Of a DNA stretch of 45,665 nucleotides, positions 17,190-26,055 are shown in pieces. Positions within the stretch are counted from its first letter, which is position 1, and each line of letters begins with the position of its first letter. The notes beneath the pieces were generated by a model. The model did no database searches. It had not been told where the DNA came from and worked only from the letters and a program-made list of their open reading frames with translations. The translations under genes were made by a program, and so were the position numbers. This DNA comes from CBDCME01 sp965218865 (GTDB lineage Bacteria; Pseudomonadota; Alphaproteobacteria; JAAXGF01): positions 1 to 45,665 of the forward strand of contig CBDCME010000020.1 in the NCBI GenBank assembly GCA_965218865.1, given 5' to 3'.

Positions 17190-17853
17190 TCAGCGGGTTA
17201 TTTCCTCTCCCCAATCGGGATCGAAAACGGCGGCTAACTCCTCTAATTTTCCCTTGTTGCGGATGTAGAGCGTCTTGTGCTTACGTCCGACGATCCCCGC
17301 GCCGCCGAGTTGCGCCACCGCCCGGGCTACCGTCTCGCGCGAGGTGCTCGCGCGGCCGGCGATCGTGACCTGGGTCGGAATCGGCCACACGACCCAGTGA
17401 CTTTGGGTTGCCGCGTCGAGTTTCGCCAATCGAAGAATCTCGAGATAGACGCGCTGTACCGCCCCCAAGGTACTGAGGTCCATGATGCGATCGTCACAAC
17501 GCCGAATGATCCGAGCCATGCGTTCGAGGATCCGTCGCGGAACGCGGTTTGCCGTCAATGGCCGCGAGCTCGCCGAAGTAACCCCCGCCTCGAACCCGGG
17601 CAAACGCGATCTCGCGGCCCGAGTATGAATAGTTCAAAATTTCCACGGTGCCGTTAACGACGAAGTAAACCTCCCCCCCATCGCTAAAGCGGTCGATGAT
17701 CTTTTCGTCGGTATCGTATTCGCGCCAGCGGCAACTCTCTTCGATATCCCGCATACTATCCGACGACAAATCATCGAAAAGGCGGATGATGCCGAGCGAC
17801 CGATCATCATTTTCCGGCACGCTGTCTCTCCCCATCTCGCGACGCCCTATCAT
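17190..17853 (-). pseudogene. Crp/Fnr-type regulator with internal deletion and frameshift
   Basis: Two frames together make a Crp-like protein. The N-terminal frame (from ATG 17853) gives a cyclic-nucleotide-binding jelly roll: FDDLSSDSMRDIEESCRWREY, GEVYFVVNGTVEILN, GGGYFGELAAIDGKPRSA. It then turns to nonsense. The other frame resumes with LERMARIIRRCDDRIMDLSTLGAVQRVYLEILRL, the C-helix, followed by the winged helix (STSRETVARAVAQLGGAGIVGRKHKTLYI). Complete relatives carry some 30 residues between KPRSA and LERM, so about 85-95 bases have been lost out of frame near 17545-17560. Neither half could work as a regulator: one lacks the DNA-binding domain, the other the sensor. The lost target genes are unknown. 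Confidence 0.8.
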
Positions 17854-18105
17854 TATGAATTATTTGCTAAGCATAACATGTTTTGGGTAGAGGTCACTGG
17901 AAATGCACGAAATATTGACCGACCCCGATTCCCCGGTATCGATGTGGTGACCGAGCGAACGCGAAAGGCGCCGGCAAGGAGAGTGGATATTCCATTCGAT
18001 CGCGCGGCGATAAGAGTTTCGCCGGTTCGCCGATTATTTGGAAAATATTTGTCGGAGCGCGCGCCGGTCGGATGTCGGCATGACTAGATGGTATGATGTT
18101 TATTA

Positions 18106-18243
18106 GTGTCCGTTCGAAAATGCGCGACCACGCATTTTTTGCGTCTGTCCCTCTCCCCCTCCCGGCCACCCACGAGAGGTTGCTGATATGGGTGGCCGGG
18201 AGGGGGAGAGGGCCGGCGCCGCGAGTTTTCGAACAGACTGTTA
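18106..18243 (+). repeat. MITE-like palindromic element, copy 1
   Basis: It has imperfect terminal inverted repeats (CCGTTCGAAAATGCGCG on the left; CGCGAGTTTTCGAACAG on the right) around a perfect 21-bp stem, CTCTCCCCCTCCCGGCCACCC (18151-18171) and its complement (18190-18210). TA dinucleotides flank it, as for Tc1/mariner-IS630-type elements. A second copy lies inverted at 25904-26042. It codes for nothing and lies in the 510-base gap between the Crp remnant and the threonine ammonia-lyase gene; the rest of that gap shows no gene. Confidence 0.78.
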
Positions 18244-18363
18244 AACAACACGCCGCGAAACCGAGGGCGTTTGTCACCCCGATCCACAATCCGTAAGGTG
18301 GAACGGGGAGCCCAACCCGATCATACGTTGGCGCGGCGTACTGGGCCGTGCCAGGGGGAAATC

Positions 18364-19593
18364 ATGACCGTTTCGATCGCCGATGTCCGCGATGCCTACA
18401 ACGAGGTCGAGGGTGCGATCGTCGAAACGCCCTGCCTCCTTTCACGGAATCTGTCGCGGGTCACCGGCACCGAGGTGGTCCTGAAATACGAAAACCTGCA
18501 ATACACCGGGTCGTTCAAGGAGCGCGGCGCCCTAGCGAAGCTGCTGTCGCTTTCGCCCCGGGAAAGGGAGATCGGCGTGGTTGCGATGTCTGCGGGGAAC
18601 CACGCCCAGGGGGTCGCCTACCATGCCGAGCGGCTTGGGATCGCGGCGACCGTCGTGATGCCCAGCGGAACCCCGCAAGTAAAAGCCCGGAATACGAGCC
18701 GCTTCGGCGCCCGGGTCGTGCTCGAGGGGGCGTCGGTCGAGGAAGCGGCCGTACGGGCTCGTGAGTTGGCCTCCAGTGCCGGCATGACCTTCGTCCACCC
18801 CTACGACGACGACAAGGTCATTGCCGGCCAGGGCACAATCGGCCTCGAAATGCTCGCCGCCGATCCCGACCTCGACGTCATCGTGGCGCCGATCGGGGGG
18901 GGTGGCCTCATTTCGGGGGTTGCCGTCGCGGTCAAGGAATTGAAACCCGGGATACGCGTCGTCGGCGTACAGGCCGAGCTATATCCCTCGATGTATCGGT
19001 GTCTCCGCGGATTGCCGCCGGACTCCGGCGGGCGCACAATCGCCGAAGGAATCGCGGTCAAGACCGTTGGCAAACGCACCCGGGAAATCGTCGCCCGTAC
19101 CGTCGACGAGATTCTCCTGGTCAGCGAGGAGAAGCTCGAATATGCCGTCCAGTTGTTGCTCGAGGCCGAGAAAACCCTCACCGAGGGCGCCGGGGCCGCG
19201 GCGCTCGCGGCGCTCCTTGCCCATCCCGATCGTTTCGCCGGCCGTCGTACCGGTCTTATCCTTACCGGCGGCAATATCGACATGCGGATATTGTCGACGG
19301 TCATTCTGCGGCGGCTCGTGCGAGGCGGCCAGCTGGTACGTCTGCGCATCGAGATCGACGACACGCCCGGAACGCTTGCGCGGGTGTCAAAGATCATCGG
19401 AGATACCGATGCCAACATTCTCGAGGTTCACCATCAACGGGCATTTTCCAATCTCCCGATCAAATCGGCCCATCTGGACGTCGTTCTGGAGACAAGGGGT
19501 ACCGAACACGTCAGCGACGTCATGGACAAACTCACCGAGGCGGGATTCACATGCACGCGTCTGGGCAGTGATTCGGTGACGAGTCCGCTTTGA
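18364..19593 (+). CDS. Threonine ammonia-lyase (biosynthetic/catabolic, ACT-bearing)
   Basis: It deaminates threonine (and serine) to 2-oxobutyrate, feeding isoleucine synthesis or catabolism. The 409-residue protein is a fold-type II PLP enzyme: Lys52 in QYTGSFKERGA binds PLP, SAGNHAQGVAYHA is the substrate loop, APIGGGGLISGVAVA is the phosphate-binding glycine loop, and LTGGNIDMRIL lies near the end of the catalytic domain. A single ACT domain follows (VRLRIEIDDTPGTLARVSKIIGD), as in the short IlvA/TdcB forms. ATG 18364 has AGGGGGAA upstream. It stands alone, with the MITE in its upstream region, which could affect its transcription. The 155 bases after it hold only a long G run and no gene. 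Confidence 0.92.
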   Translation: MTVSIADVRDAYNEVEGAIVETPCLLSRNLSRVTGTEVVLKYENLQYTGSFKERGALAKLLSLSPREREIGVVAMSAGNHAQGVAYHAERLGIAATVVMPSGTPQVKARNTSRFGARVVLEGASVEEAAVRARELASSAGMTFVHPYDDDKVIAGQGTIGLEMLAADPDLDVIVAPIGGGGLISGVAVAVKELKPGIRVVGVQAELYPSMYRCLRGLPPDSGGRTIAEGIAVKTVGKRTREIVARTVDEILLVSEEKLEYAVQLLLEAEKTLTEGAGAAALAALLAHPDRFAGRRTGLILTGGNIDMRILSTVILRRLVRGGQLVRLRIEIDDTPGTLARVSKIIGDTDANILEVHHQRAFSNLPIKSAHLDVVLETRGTEHVSDVMDKLTEAGFTCTRLGSDSVTSPL

Positions 19594-19748
19594 TTTCGCC
19601 AGCGGGACCGATCATGGCGGCGCCACCCCTAATCCGTTGCGATCGTCGTCGGCCGGCATGGCTAGACAAACCGGCGCCCATGGGATTGATTGTCTTGGTG
19701 GGGGGGGTAGTGGTGTCATGGGGACGAGCGTGACGAACGGCGTGATAC

Positions 19749-21092
19749 ATGGCACGGGGTAGCCCGGCCGAGTCGCGGTATTCGGCCTCGCCAATCAACG
19801 CGATTTATCTCTTGAACGGTCTCTTGCGCCGACGCTTGTGGCTTCAGGTGCTGGTGGGGCTGTTGTTGGGGATTGTCGTCGGACTCGTCCTTTCGGCGGA
19901 CGCCGGGCTGGTGGCGCGGGCGCGGGCCGATCAAATCGCGGGCTGGCTCGCGCTACCCGGGAATCTCTTCTTGGCCGCGATCAAGTTTGTCGTCGTACCC
20001 CTCATCGCGGCATCGGTCGTCCGCGGAATCGCGGCCGGCGGTACGGTTGAAAACTTGCGCCGGGTGGGGATGCGGATCGTGGTCTATTTTCTGTTGACGA
20101 CGGCGGCCGCGGTCGTGATCGGAAGCACTATCGCCTGGCTTTTCGGGCCGGGACGCGCGGTCGATAGCGCGGCTCTGAAATCAGTAGCCACGACCACCGC
20201 CGAGTTGCAGGTCCCAGTGGTGAGAAAAGGACCCAACATTCCCCAGGCGATCGTCGATCTGATCCCCGGCAACCCCTATGAAACCTTGGTCGCCGGCGAC
20301 ATGTTGCAGGTCGTGATCGCGGCGATGATTTTCGGCATCGCGCTGATCACCCTGCCGAAGAAGCACGCGCGACCAATTCTCGATTTATTGAGCTCCACCC
20401 AGACGACGTGCATGGTCATCGTTTCCTGGGTAATGCGATTCGCGCCGGTCGCCGTTTTTGGTCTTCTCGCTCAGATCACGGCGCGGGTCGGGATCGAGGC
20501 GGTCATCGGGGTCACCGCCTACGTCGTGACGGTCATCGCCGGGCTGGTCGCCCTGGTGGGCATGTATTTGACCCTGGTATCGCTTCTTGGCCGTCGTTCC
20601 CCCGTCCAGTTCCTGCGCGACATAAGCGAAGTCATGCTCATGGCCTTTTCGATGTCGTCTTCCGCCGCGGTGATGCCGTTGACGCTCAAGACGGCCGAGG
20701 AAAAACTCAAGGTTTCACCCGCGGTTTCGCGTTTTGTCGTCCCCTTGGGCACCACCATCAATATGGATGGCACGGCGCTTTACCAAACGGTCGCGGCAAT
20801 CTTCCTGGCTCAGGTCTTCGGAGTCGAATTGGGACCGCAAGCGTTCGGCGTGATCCTGATCACGGCCATCGGTGCCTCGATAGGCACGCCCGCCACGCCG
20901 GGGGTGGGCGTCGTCGTTCTGGCAACAATTCTCGTTGCCGTGGGCATACCGGAAGCCGGGATCGCGTTGATTCTGGGCGTCGACCGAATTCTCGACATGT
21001 GCCGCACGGTCGTCAATGTCAGCGGCGACCTCACCGCGTGCGTCCTGCTCGAGCGTTTCATGGGCAAGCGGGCTTCCCCGCGAAGAAAGTGA
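19749..21092 (+). CDS. Dicarboxylate/amino acid:cation symporter (DAACS family)
   Basis: An inner-membrane protein of 447 residues with about eight membrane segments and two re-entrant hairpins. Family motifs are present in order: FLAAIKFVVVPLIAASVVRGI (TM3 region), SMSSSAAVMPLTL (HP1, the SSSA-P motif), PLGTTINMDGTALYQ (TM7, cation and substrate contact), GTPATPGVGVVVLATIL (HP2) and DRILDMCRTVVNVSGD (TM8). It should import C4-dicarboxylates, glutamate or a related anion with Na+ or H+. The asparagine and aspartate of VNVSGD are conserved. The first 20 residues are not conserved, so a later start is possible. It converges with the next gene 17 bases away. Confidence 0.9.
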   Translation: MARGSPAESRYSASPINAIYLLNGLLRRRLWLQVLVGLLLGIVVGLVLSADAGLVARARADQIAGWLALPGNLFLAAIKFVVVPLIAASVVRGIAAGGTVENLRRVGMRIVVYFLLTTAAAVVIGSTIAWLFGPGRAVDSAALKSVATTTAELQVPVVRKGPNIPQAIVDLIPGNPYETLVAGDMLQVVIAAMIFGIALITLPKKHARPILDLLSSTQTTCMVIVSWVMRFAPVAVFGLLAQITARVGIEAVIGVTAYVVTVIAGLVALVGMYLTLVSLLGRRSPVQFLRDISEVMLMAFSMSSSAAVMPLTLKTAEEKLKVSPAVSRFVVPLGTTINMDGTALYQTVAAIFLAQVFGVELGPQAFGVILITAIGASIGTPATPGVGVVVLATILVAVGIPEAGIALILGVDRILDMCRTVVNVSGDLTACVLLERFMGKRASPRRK

Positions 21093-21109
21093 GGGATATA
21101 AGTCGCCGT

Positions 21110-22165
21110 TCAACGAAAACCCAGGGTGCGGAGAAACGAAAACCAGGTGTCCGCGCGCGGGCAAGTGGCGGGACGGACGAAGGTGCGCGGCGAATCCGTC
21201 GCCGTGTCGATCGAGAGGATCAGGTTTTCGGCGCAGAACAGCTCCGCGTCACGCCTTATTTCACGAAGTGTTTCCTGTGGCACGACAATATGGAGGATTT
21301 TGTTCGCCTGGTCCGAATAATCATCCACGATGATCGCCGAATCAGGAAGTTCTATTCCATTGACTCCCACATTATACGTATTCGAAATGAATTCATGAAA
21401 GTTTACCGGAACGCGAATTTCTTGATGAACTGTTTGAATTTGATCGATGGTTTCTTCGCCCCAATCGAACGGTAATGCGATCAACATGTTTTTTTTCTCG
21501 GCTGAGTATGAAAACTCATCGATTGTGTCGTACCACGACGTCACGTTGATTCGGTGGCGATCACCGATCGCATCGGAGACTTGGTAGGAAAACTTATCTC
21601 CGATACTAATCGCCGAATTGAAAATGAGTGGCCTGTCCAAAACATTCATATACGAATCGACAGAAACAATCTTTATTTCGAACTCGTACAGCCCCCCGGA
21701 AGGAAGGACGGGTCCCTCGATTCTCACAGGATCATCCCCGTCCATCATCCAGCCGTCGAACGCTTCATGCCGGTTTCCGAATACCGAAATCCGCTCCGAA
21801 TCCTTGTGAATCAAATTGACGACAAGATCCCCTAGATCATCATGAAACATATATCGAAAAAAACGACTTCCATCCTTGGACATTGCAATTAGGAAGCTAA
21901 CGTTTTTAAATTCTGATTGTGAATCAGCGTCGTAGAGTCTTATTTTCAGTTCGGACTCGAGGTTTCCGGCGTCGTAAAGTACAGGCTTCATGCTGATCGA
22001 CAGCGTTGCGTTACGGTCGCCGATGGTGATCGGCGCCAGGGTTTCCCCGCCGACGCCATGAGCGAAAACCGGGGTGGCAAGAGCCAGTGTCAAGGTTAGT
22101 GCCGACGCGATCAAAACGCGTCCGTTTAGCAGAGCCAAGTCAGGATAGTTTCTCATCGCGACCAA
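21110..22165 (-). CDS. Secreted protein resembling a thaumarchaeal family
   Basis: A 351-residue exported protein: after a hydrophobic signal (LIASALTLTLALATPVFA) the mature part begins HGVGGETLAPITIGDRNATL. It is beta-rich and keeps segments such as PSGGLYEFEIKIVSVDSY, NVTSWYDTIDEFSYS, LPFDWGEETI and NGIELPDSAII. From memory these match secreted proteins of ammonia-oxidising archaea (HGVGSETxPP start, GGLYKFDI.TADSY, ELP near the end); this was not checked by search. Base composition is clearly AT-richer than the flanking genes and codons are mixed. Function is unknown. The divergent gap upstream (to 22327) is also AT-rich and holds no other gene. Transfer from an archaeon, or to both from a third source, is an inference. 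Confidence 0.62.
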   Translation of the reverse strand: MVAMRNYPDLALLNGRVLIASALTLTLALATPVFAHGVGGETLAPITIGDRNATLSISMKPVLYDAGNLESELKIRLYDADSQSEFKNVSFLIAMSKDGSRFFRYMFHDDLGDLVVNLIHKDSERISVFGNRHEAFDGWMMDGDDPVRIEGPVLPSGGLYEFEIKIVSVDSYMNVLDRPLIFNSAISIGDKFSYQVSDAIGDRHRINVTSWYDTIDEFSYSAEKKNMLIALPFDWGEETIDQIQTVHQEIRVPVNFHEFISNTYNVGVNGIELPDSAIIVDDYSDQANKILHIVVPQETLREIRRDAELFCAENLILSIDTATDSPRTFVRPATCPRADTWFSFLRTLGFR

Positions 22166-22327
22166 TATACTCGAAATATTAGCGATGGTCGGGCGTCAGT
22201 GGATAAGTCGTAAAAACGAGTGCCCCTGAATTTCGGGATCGAAATTAAATCATTCCGCATCAGGATTCAATATCGCGTGTCGGCGGGCAAGCCTGCGCCC
22301 GGTCGATGGAGCGATGGATCCGGGTGG

Positions 22328-22984
22328 CTAACCGGGGAATCTACGGCGCCGAAACACGGCTGAAAAATTGTTCGCGGGCATCGCGGTGACGTCCTCGATC
22401 GCGATCCCGTTGTCCGTGGCGCAGGCCTCGACGTCCTCTAGGTCACGGACTCCCCATTCCGGGTCGCGGGCCCGCAAGGAAGCGTCGAAGGCCGCGTTGC
22501 TCGGCGCCGTATGATCACCAAAACGGCGGAACGGTCCGTAGAGATACAGAATTCCGCCGTCGGGCAGCAATCGCCCGGCGGCGCGCATGAGGCCGACGCA
22601 CGCGGCCCACGGCGCGATATGGATCATGTTGATATTGACGATGGCGACGAGGTCCGCCGCGAGATCAGCCTTCGGCAACTCCGGATCGGTCGTGTCGAGC
22701 GTCAGAGGGGCCTTGAGGTTGGTCCAGCCGGCGCTCGCGGCCCATGCGGTGATACTTGCCCGCATTTCGGGATCGGGGTCGCTGGGTTGCCAAGTCAGGT
22801 CAGGCAGGTGGTGGGCGAACCAGGCCGCGTGCTCCCCGGTACCGCTGGCGATTTCGAGCACCGTTCCGGTTCGCGGCAAAGTCCGCTTGAGCACCGCCAG
22901 GATGGGATCACGGTTCCGTCGGGTCGCCGGCGCGTGGCGACAGGCCGGATTGGCGCCGGGCTTCCATAATTCGGTCGCCGCCAT
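22328..22984 (-). CDS. DUF938 SAM-dependent methyltransferase-like protein
   Basis: A 218-residue protein of the DUF938 family, predicted class I methyltransferases. It starts ATELWKPGANPACRHAPATRRNRDPIL, carries motif I VLEIASGTGEHAAWFA, the WQPSDPD acidic segment, then VAIVNINMIHIAPW and ILYLYGPFRR, which are typical of the family. The substrate is unknown. It has no signal peptide. The gene begins four bases after the end of the broken amidohydrolase, in the same direction, so both were probably one operon before the IS entered. Confidence 0.86.
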   Translation of the reverse strand: MAATELWKPGANPACRHAPATRRNRDPILAVLKRTLPRTGTVLEIASGTGEHAAWFAHHLPDLTWQPSDPDPEMRASITAWAASAGWTNLKAPLTLDTTDPELPKADLAADLVAIVNINMIHIAPWAACVGLMRAAGRLLPDGGILYLYGPFRRFGDHTAPSNAAFDASLRARDPEWGVRDLEDVEACATDNGIAIEDVTAMPANNFSAVFRRRRFPG

Positions 22985-23341
22985 GCCCTATAGGCTCGCG
23001 GCGGCAATCGATTGGTCCCGCGTCCCAGAGGGCGTCAGAATTCCGGCGACGACGGCACCGTTCTTGATGACGGCTCGGTGGTTGGCGCTGTCGGCGACGG
23101 CGGCGATCTCGGCCATGGGGTCCCCGTCGACGATAAGCAGGTCCGCGATCCTGCCCTCCGCGATGCGCCCGCGATCGCCGAGACCCATCAGCTCGGCCGC
23201 CGTCGCCGTCGCGGCGGTCAAGGCGTCGCGGGGATGCATGCCGAGTTCAACCATGTATTGTAATTCCTTGGCGTTGTCTCCGTGATGATTGAATGGCGTC
23301 CCGGCGTCGGTCCCCATCGCGATCTTGCCACCGGCTCCCTA

Positions 23342-24906
23342 GTCGTCCGTGAAGAACCCTGATTTCAAGCTGAAGCGGCGATTGGGTTTGCGGTGGGGTG
23401 CGAGATGTCGCTGAGGAGCGCGGCCAGGATTTGGACAAACAAACGCCTCAGCCATTTGAGGACAAGGCGGTAGTTGTAGCCGGCGCCGGCGAGGATGGCG
23501 TTGATCTTGTCGCCGTCGCGGCCTTTGAGGAAGTTGCGCCCCAGCCTGCCATCGCTCTTGAGATGTCCGATCACGGCCTCGACGGCGGAGCGCCGCCTGA
23601 GCTCCTTCTTGATCGTCGGCGTGATGCCGCGTTTCTGGCCTGATCTAAAGACGCGGTGTTTGTTGGGGTAATAGTGGCCCTGGTATCCCTTGTCGACATA
23701 GATGCGCTCGGCCGATATCCCCGTCCAGCGTTCCATCTCTTCGATCACCTGCCTCAAGGTGTGGCCATCATAGGGATTGCCGTGGAAGGCCTTGACGTGG
23801 GCGACGAACTGGCCGCCGGGGGGGCGGGAATTGGTCGCCGCCACGGAGACCTTGCAGCCGAACTCGTACGGCTTGTGCGCCTTCCCTTTGCCGATGCATT
23901 CGACCTCGGGCGCGTGGAGCGAATAGACCTTGGGCAAGGGGTCGCGCCGCTTCTGGGTCGACACCCGCTCGGCCAACCACAAGGGGCGGCGGAAGGTATC
24001 CCGTAGGCTCTCCTCCTGGGCCGTCTTGCGGCGGATGTCGCGGACGGTGCGCCCGAGATAGGTCTTGAGCTTGCGCAGGGCCTTGTTGGCCCGCTTGTGC
24101 TGTTTGGCATGGCGGTAGCGGCCTTGCATGATCAACGCCCTCTTGCCCAGGCGGGTATAGGACTGACGCAGGGCAATGCCGTGCTCCCGTGCCAGTCGCA
24201 CCAGCCGCTCGCGGGCTCGTTGCATCAGTTTGGCGGCGGTCGGAAAGGCAATCGCCTTCTCTTGTACGGTGGTGTCCACCGTCACCCGCTCGAGGTCCTT
24301 CTCCCGCAGCGCCCCCACCCGGTGGGCCACGGCCAGGCTCTCCTGGAATACCTTCTCCAAACCTTCCGGCCCGATCCGGTCCCGCCACCGGGTCATCGAC
24401 GAGCGCTCCATGGGCAGCTCATGCTGAAAGTACTCTTCGCCGCAGAAGCACTGGAAGTATGGGTCGTAGACCCAGCGCTCGCAGACCTCCTCATCCGAGA
24501 GATCGAACATATGCTTGAGGATGTGCAGCCCAACCATCAACCGCGTCGGGACCCCCGGCCGACCCTCCTCCGAATACAAGGCTTCATAGGTCTCGTCGAA
24601 GAAAGTCCACGCGATCCGGCCCCCCAACACCACCAACTCGTGGCGCAGGTTGATGATGTTTTCGAACCGCGAGCGGAACAGGTCCTCTATTCCCGATGAC
24701 ACCTTGCGCGATGGCTTCATCACAGTTCTCCAATCCCAATCGACGGGAGCAGAGAATCACGTTCCGCAACGGAAGGGAATCCCCAAAATCAATTATTTCA
24801 AATCACAAGCTTTTCAGCCCAAAACCCGTTTTCTTGCAAATCCGATTACTTCGCCAAACCGAAAGAGCTACCAACATCAGCCGCTTACGCGTTCTTCACG
24901 GGCGAC
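23342..24906 (-). mobile_element. IS5-like element, copy A
   Basis: A 1565-bp element with ends GTCGTCCGTGAAGAAC and GTCGCCCGTGAAGAAC (15 of 16 match). It carries one transposase gene. Flanking 6-mers are TCCCTA and TCGATA, a degraded direct repeat at best. It interrupts the amidohydrolase gene. Two further copies are at 31999-33565 and 34394-35959. Confidence 0.9.
23365..24723 (-). CDS. IS5-like transposase, copy A
   Basis: A 452-residue DDE transposase. The N-terminal DUF772-type segment (RPGVPTRLMVGLHILKHMF, CERWVYDPYFQCFCGEEYF) is followed by the RNase H-like domain with Asp150 in RVTVDTTVQ, Asp344 in IYVDKGYQG and Glu382 in SAVEAVIGHLKSD. The frame is whole, so this copy may be active and could serve the mutated copy B in trans. 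It differs from copies B and C at Tyr351 (HYYPN instead of HDYPN). The gene fills nearly all of the element, leaving about 180 bases at the left end and about 20 at the right end of the IS in its own orientation. Confidence 0.92.
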   Translation of the reverse strand: MMKPSRKVSSGIEDLFRSRFENIINLRHELVVLGGRIAWTFFDETYEALYSEEGRPGVPTRLMVGLHILKHMFDLSDEEVCERWVYDPYFQCFCGEEYFQHELPMERSSMTRWRDRIGPEGLEKVFQESLAVAHRVGALREKDLERVTVDTTVQEKAIAFPTAAKLMQRARERLVRLAREHGIALRQSYTRLGKRALIMQGRYRHAKQHKRANKALRKLKTYLGRTVRDIRRKTAQEESLRDTFRRPLWLAERVSTQKRRDPLPKVYSLHAPEVECIGKGKAHKPYEFGCKVSVAATNSRPPGGQFVAHVKAFHGNPYDGHTLRQVIEEMERWTGISAERIYVDKGYQGHYYPNKHRVFRSGQKRGITPTIKKELRRRSAVEAVIGHLKSDGRLGRNFLKGRDGDKINAILAGAGYNYRLVLKWLRRLFVQILAALLSDISHPTANPIAASA

Positions 24907-25903
24907 TCGATAAAAGCTCGTGATCGAGTCCCGGTGGTGTTCGGCGACCCGTCGGGCCTTGGTCATAACGTATTCGGGAATGCCGTCCTCCGGGTGGCCG
25001 AGCATGCTCACAAGGGCGGAGAGCGTCGGCACCAGCACGGTTCCCCGGGTGCACATTTCCTCGATGCAGGCCGGGGTCATGAAAATACCGTGCTCGACCG
25101 AATCGATGCCGCCGCGGACCGCGTTCAGGATCCCTTCGGAGCCTTGGGCGTGGCTCGCGCAGGGCCGGCCGAAACGGTGACCCTCGGCGATACCGGCGCT
25201 GATCTCCGGTGCCGTGTAGTGCGCGTCCTCCGGGTTCACGCCTGGTGTCATGACGCCGCCCGTGGCCATGATCTTGATCAGGTCGCAACCGGCGTGGATT
25301 TGCTCCCGCACCGCCTTGACGACTTCTTCGACGCCGTCGGCGACGCGGCCGATCCGGTTTCCATGACCCCCGGTCATGCAAATCATGCGCCCGGCGGCCC
25401 GGACCGTTGGACCGAGAAATTGCCCGGCGTTGCAGGCGTCGCGGACGGCGAATTCGAGATAATCCTTGCCGCCGCAATCGCGTATGGCGGTGATGCCGCC
25501 GGAAACGCTTGCCTGGGCGTGGGCGAGGGCGCGCAAGGTGATTTCCCCGGGGGGCGAATTCTGGAGGGCGGCCCAGGGGTCGGCCTCGGCCCCGAATACG
25601 AGGTGGACGTGACAGTCGATCAGGCCCGGCAGAAGAGTGCCGCCGCCGGTATCGACGCGCGGGCCGGCATAGCCCACGAATTCGGCGACGGGCGCAATCC
25701 ACGCGATCCATTTGCCTTCGACCAGAACGCCCTGACCCTCGCGAAGATCGCCGACGCCGTCGAATATCAGGCCGCCCGTATAGAGCATCGTCGTCCTCCC
25801 AGCCGTTGATCGTTCCTTCGTTGATTTAGGGCGCCCGAGAACGCGCCGCAACCGATTTGTTCAGCCGGCCTTTATCGCTCGGAGATTCCCCTCTCGCTTT
25901 CCC

Positions 25904-26042
25904 TAACAGTCTGTTCGAAAACTCGCGGCGCCGACCTCTCCCCCTCCCGGCCACCCCTATCGACATACTCTCGTGGGTGGCCGGGAGGGGGCCGGAACAG
26001 ACGCAAAAAATGCGCGGACGCGCACTTTCGAACAGGTTCTAA
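25904..26042 (-). repeat. MITE-like palindromic element, copy 2
   Basis: The reverse complement of the element at 18106-18243, including the ends (CTGTTCGAAAACTCGCG and, at the other end, CTGTTCGAAAGTGCGCG), the CGCATTTTTTGCGTCTGT block and the CCCCCTCCCGGCCACCC stem, here 17 bp. It lies about 115 bases before the amidohydrolase start, in that gene's promoter region. Confidence 0.78.
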
Positions 26043-26055
26043 CTAAAGATTGCGA

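Larger units (their letters stand above)
22988..25788 (-). pseudogene. Metal-dependent amidohydrolase (imidazolonepropionase/prolidase type) split by an IS5-like element
   Basis: The N-terminal part (25788 to 24907) starts at ATG 25788 after GGGAGG and includes LLPGLIDCHVHLVF (metal His60 and His62), CDLIKIMATGG (bridging lysine), CASHAQG and VEHGIF. It stops at SITSFYR. The C-terminal part (23341 to 22988) reads GAGGKIAMGTDAGTPFNHHGDN, with the catalytic Asp, then HPRDALTAATATAAELMG and GRIAEGRIADLLIVDGDP. The IS lies between. If one copy of the flanking 6-bp target is removed, the frame rejoins as SFYRAGGKIAMGTDAG, so the gene was whole before insertion. As it stands the product would lack the catalytic Asp and barrel end. 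It should have hydrolysed a cyclic amide or dipeptide-like substrate. Confidence 0.88.
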
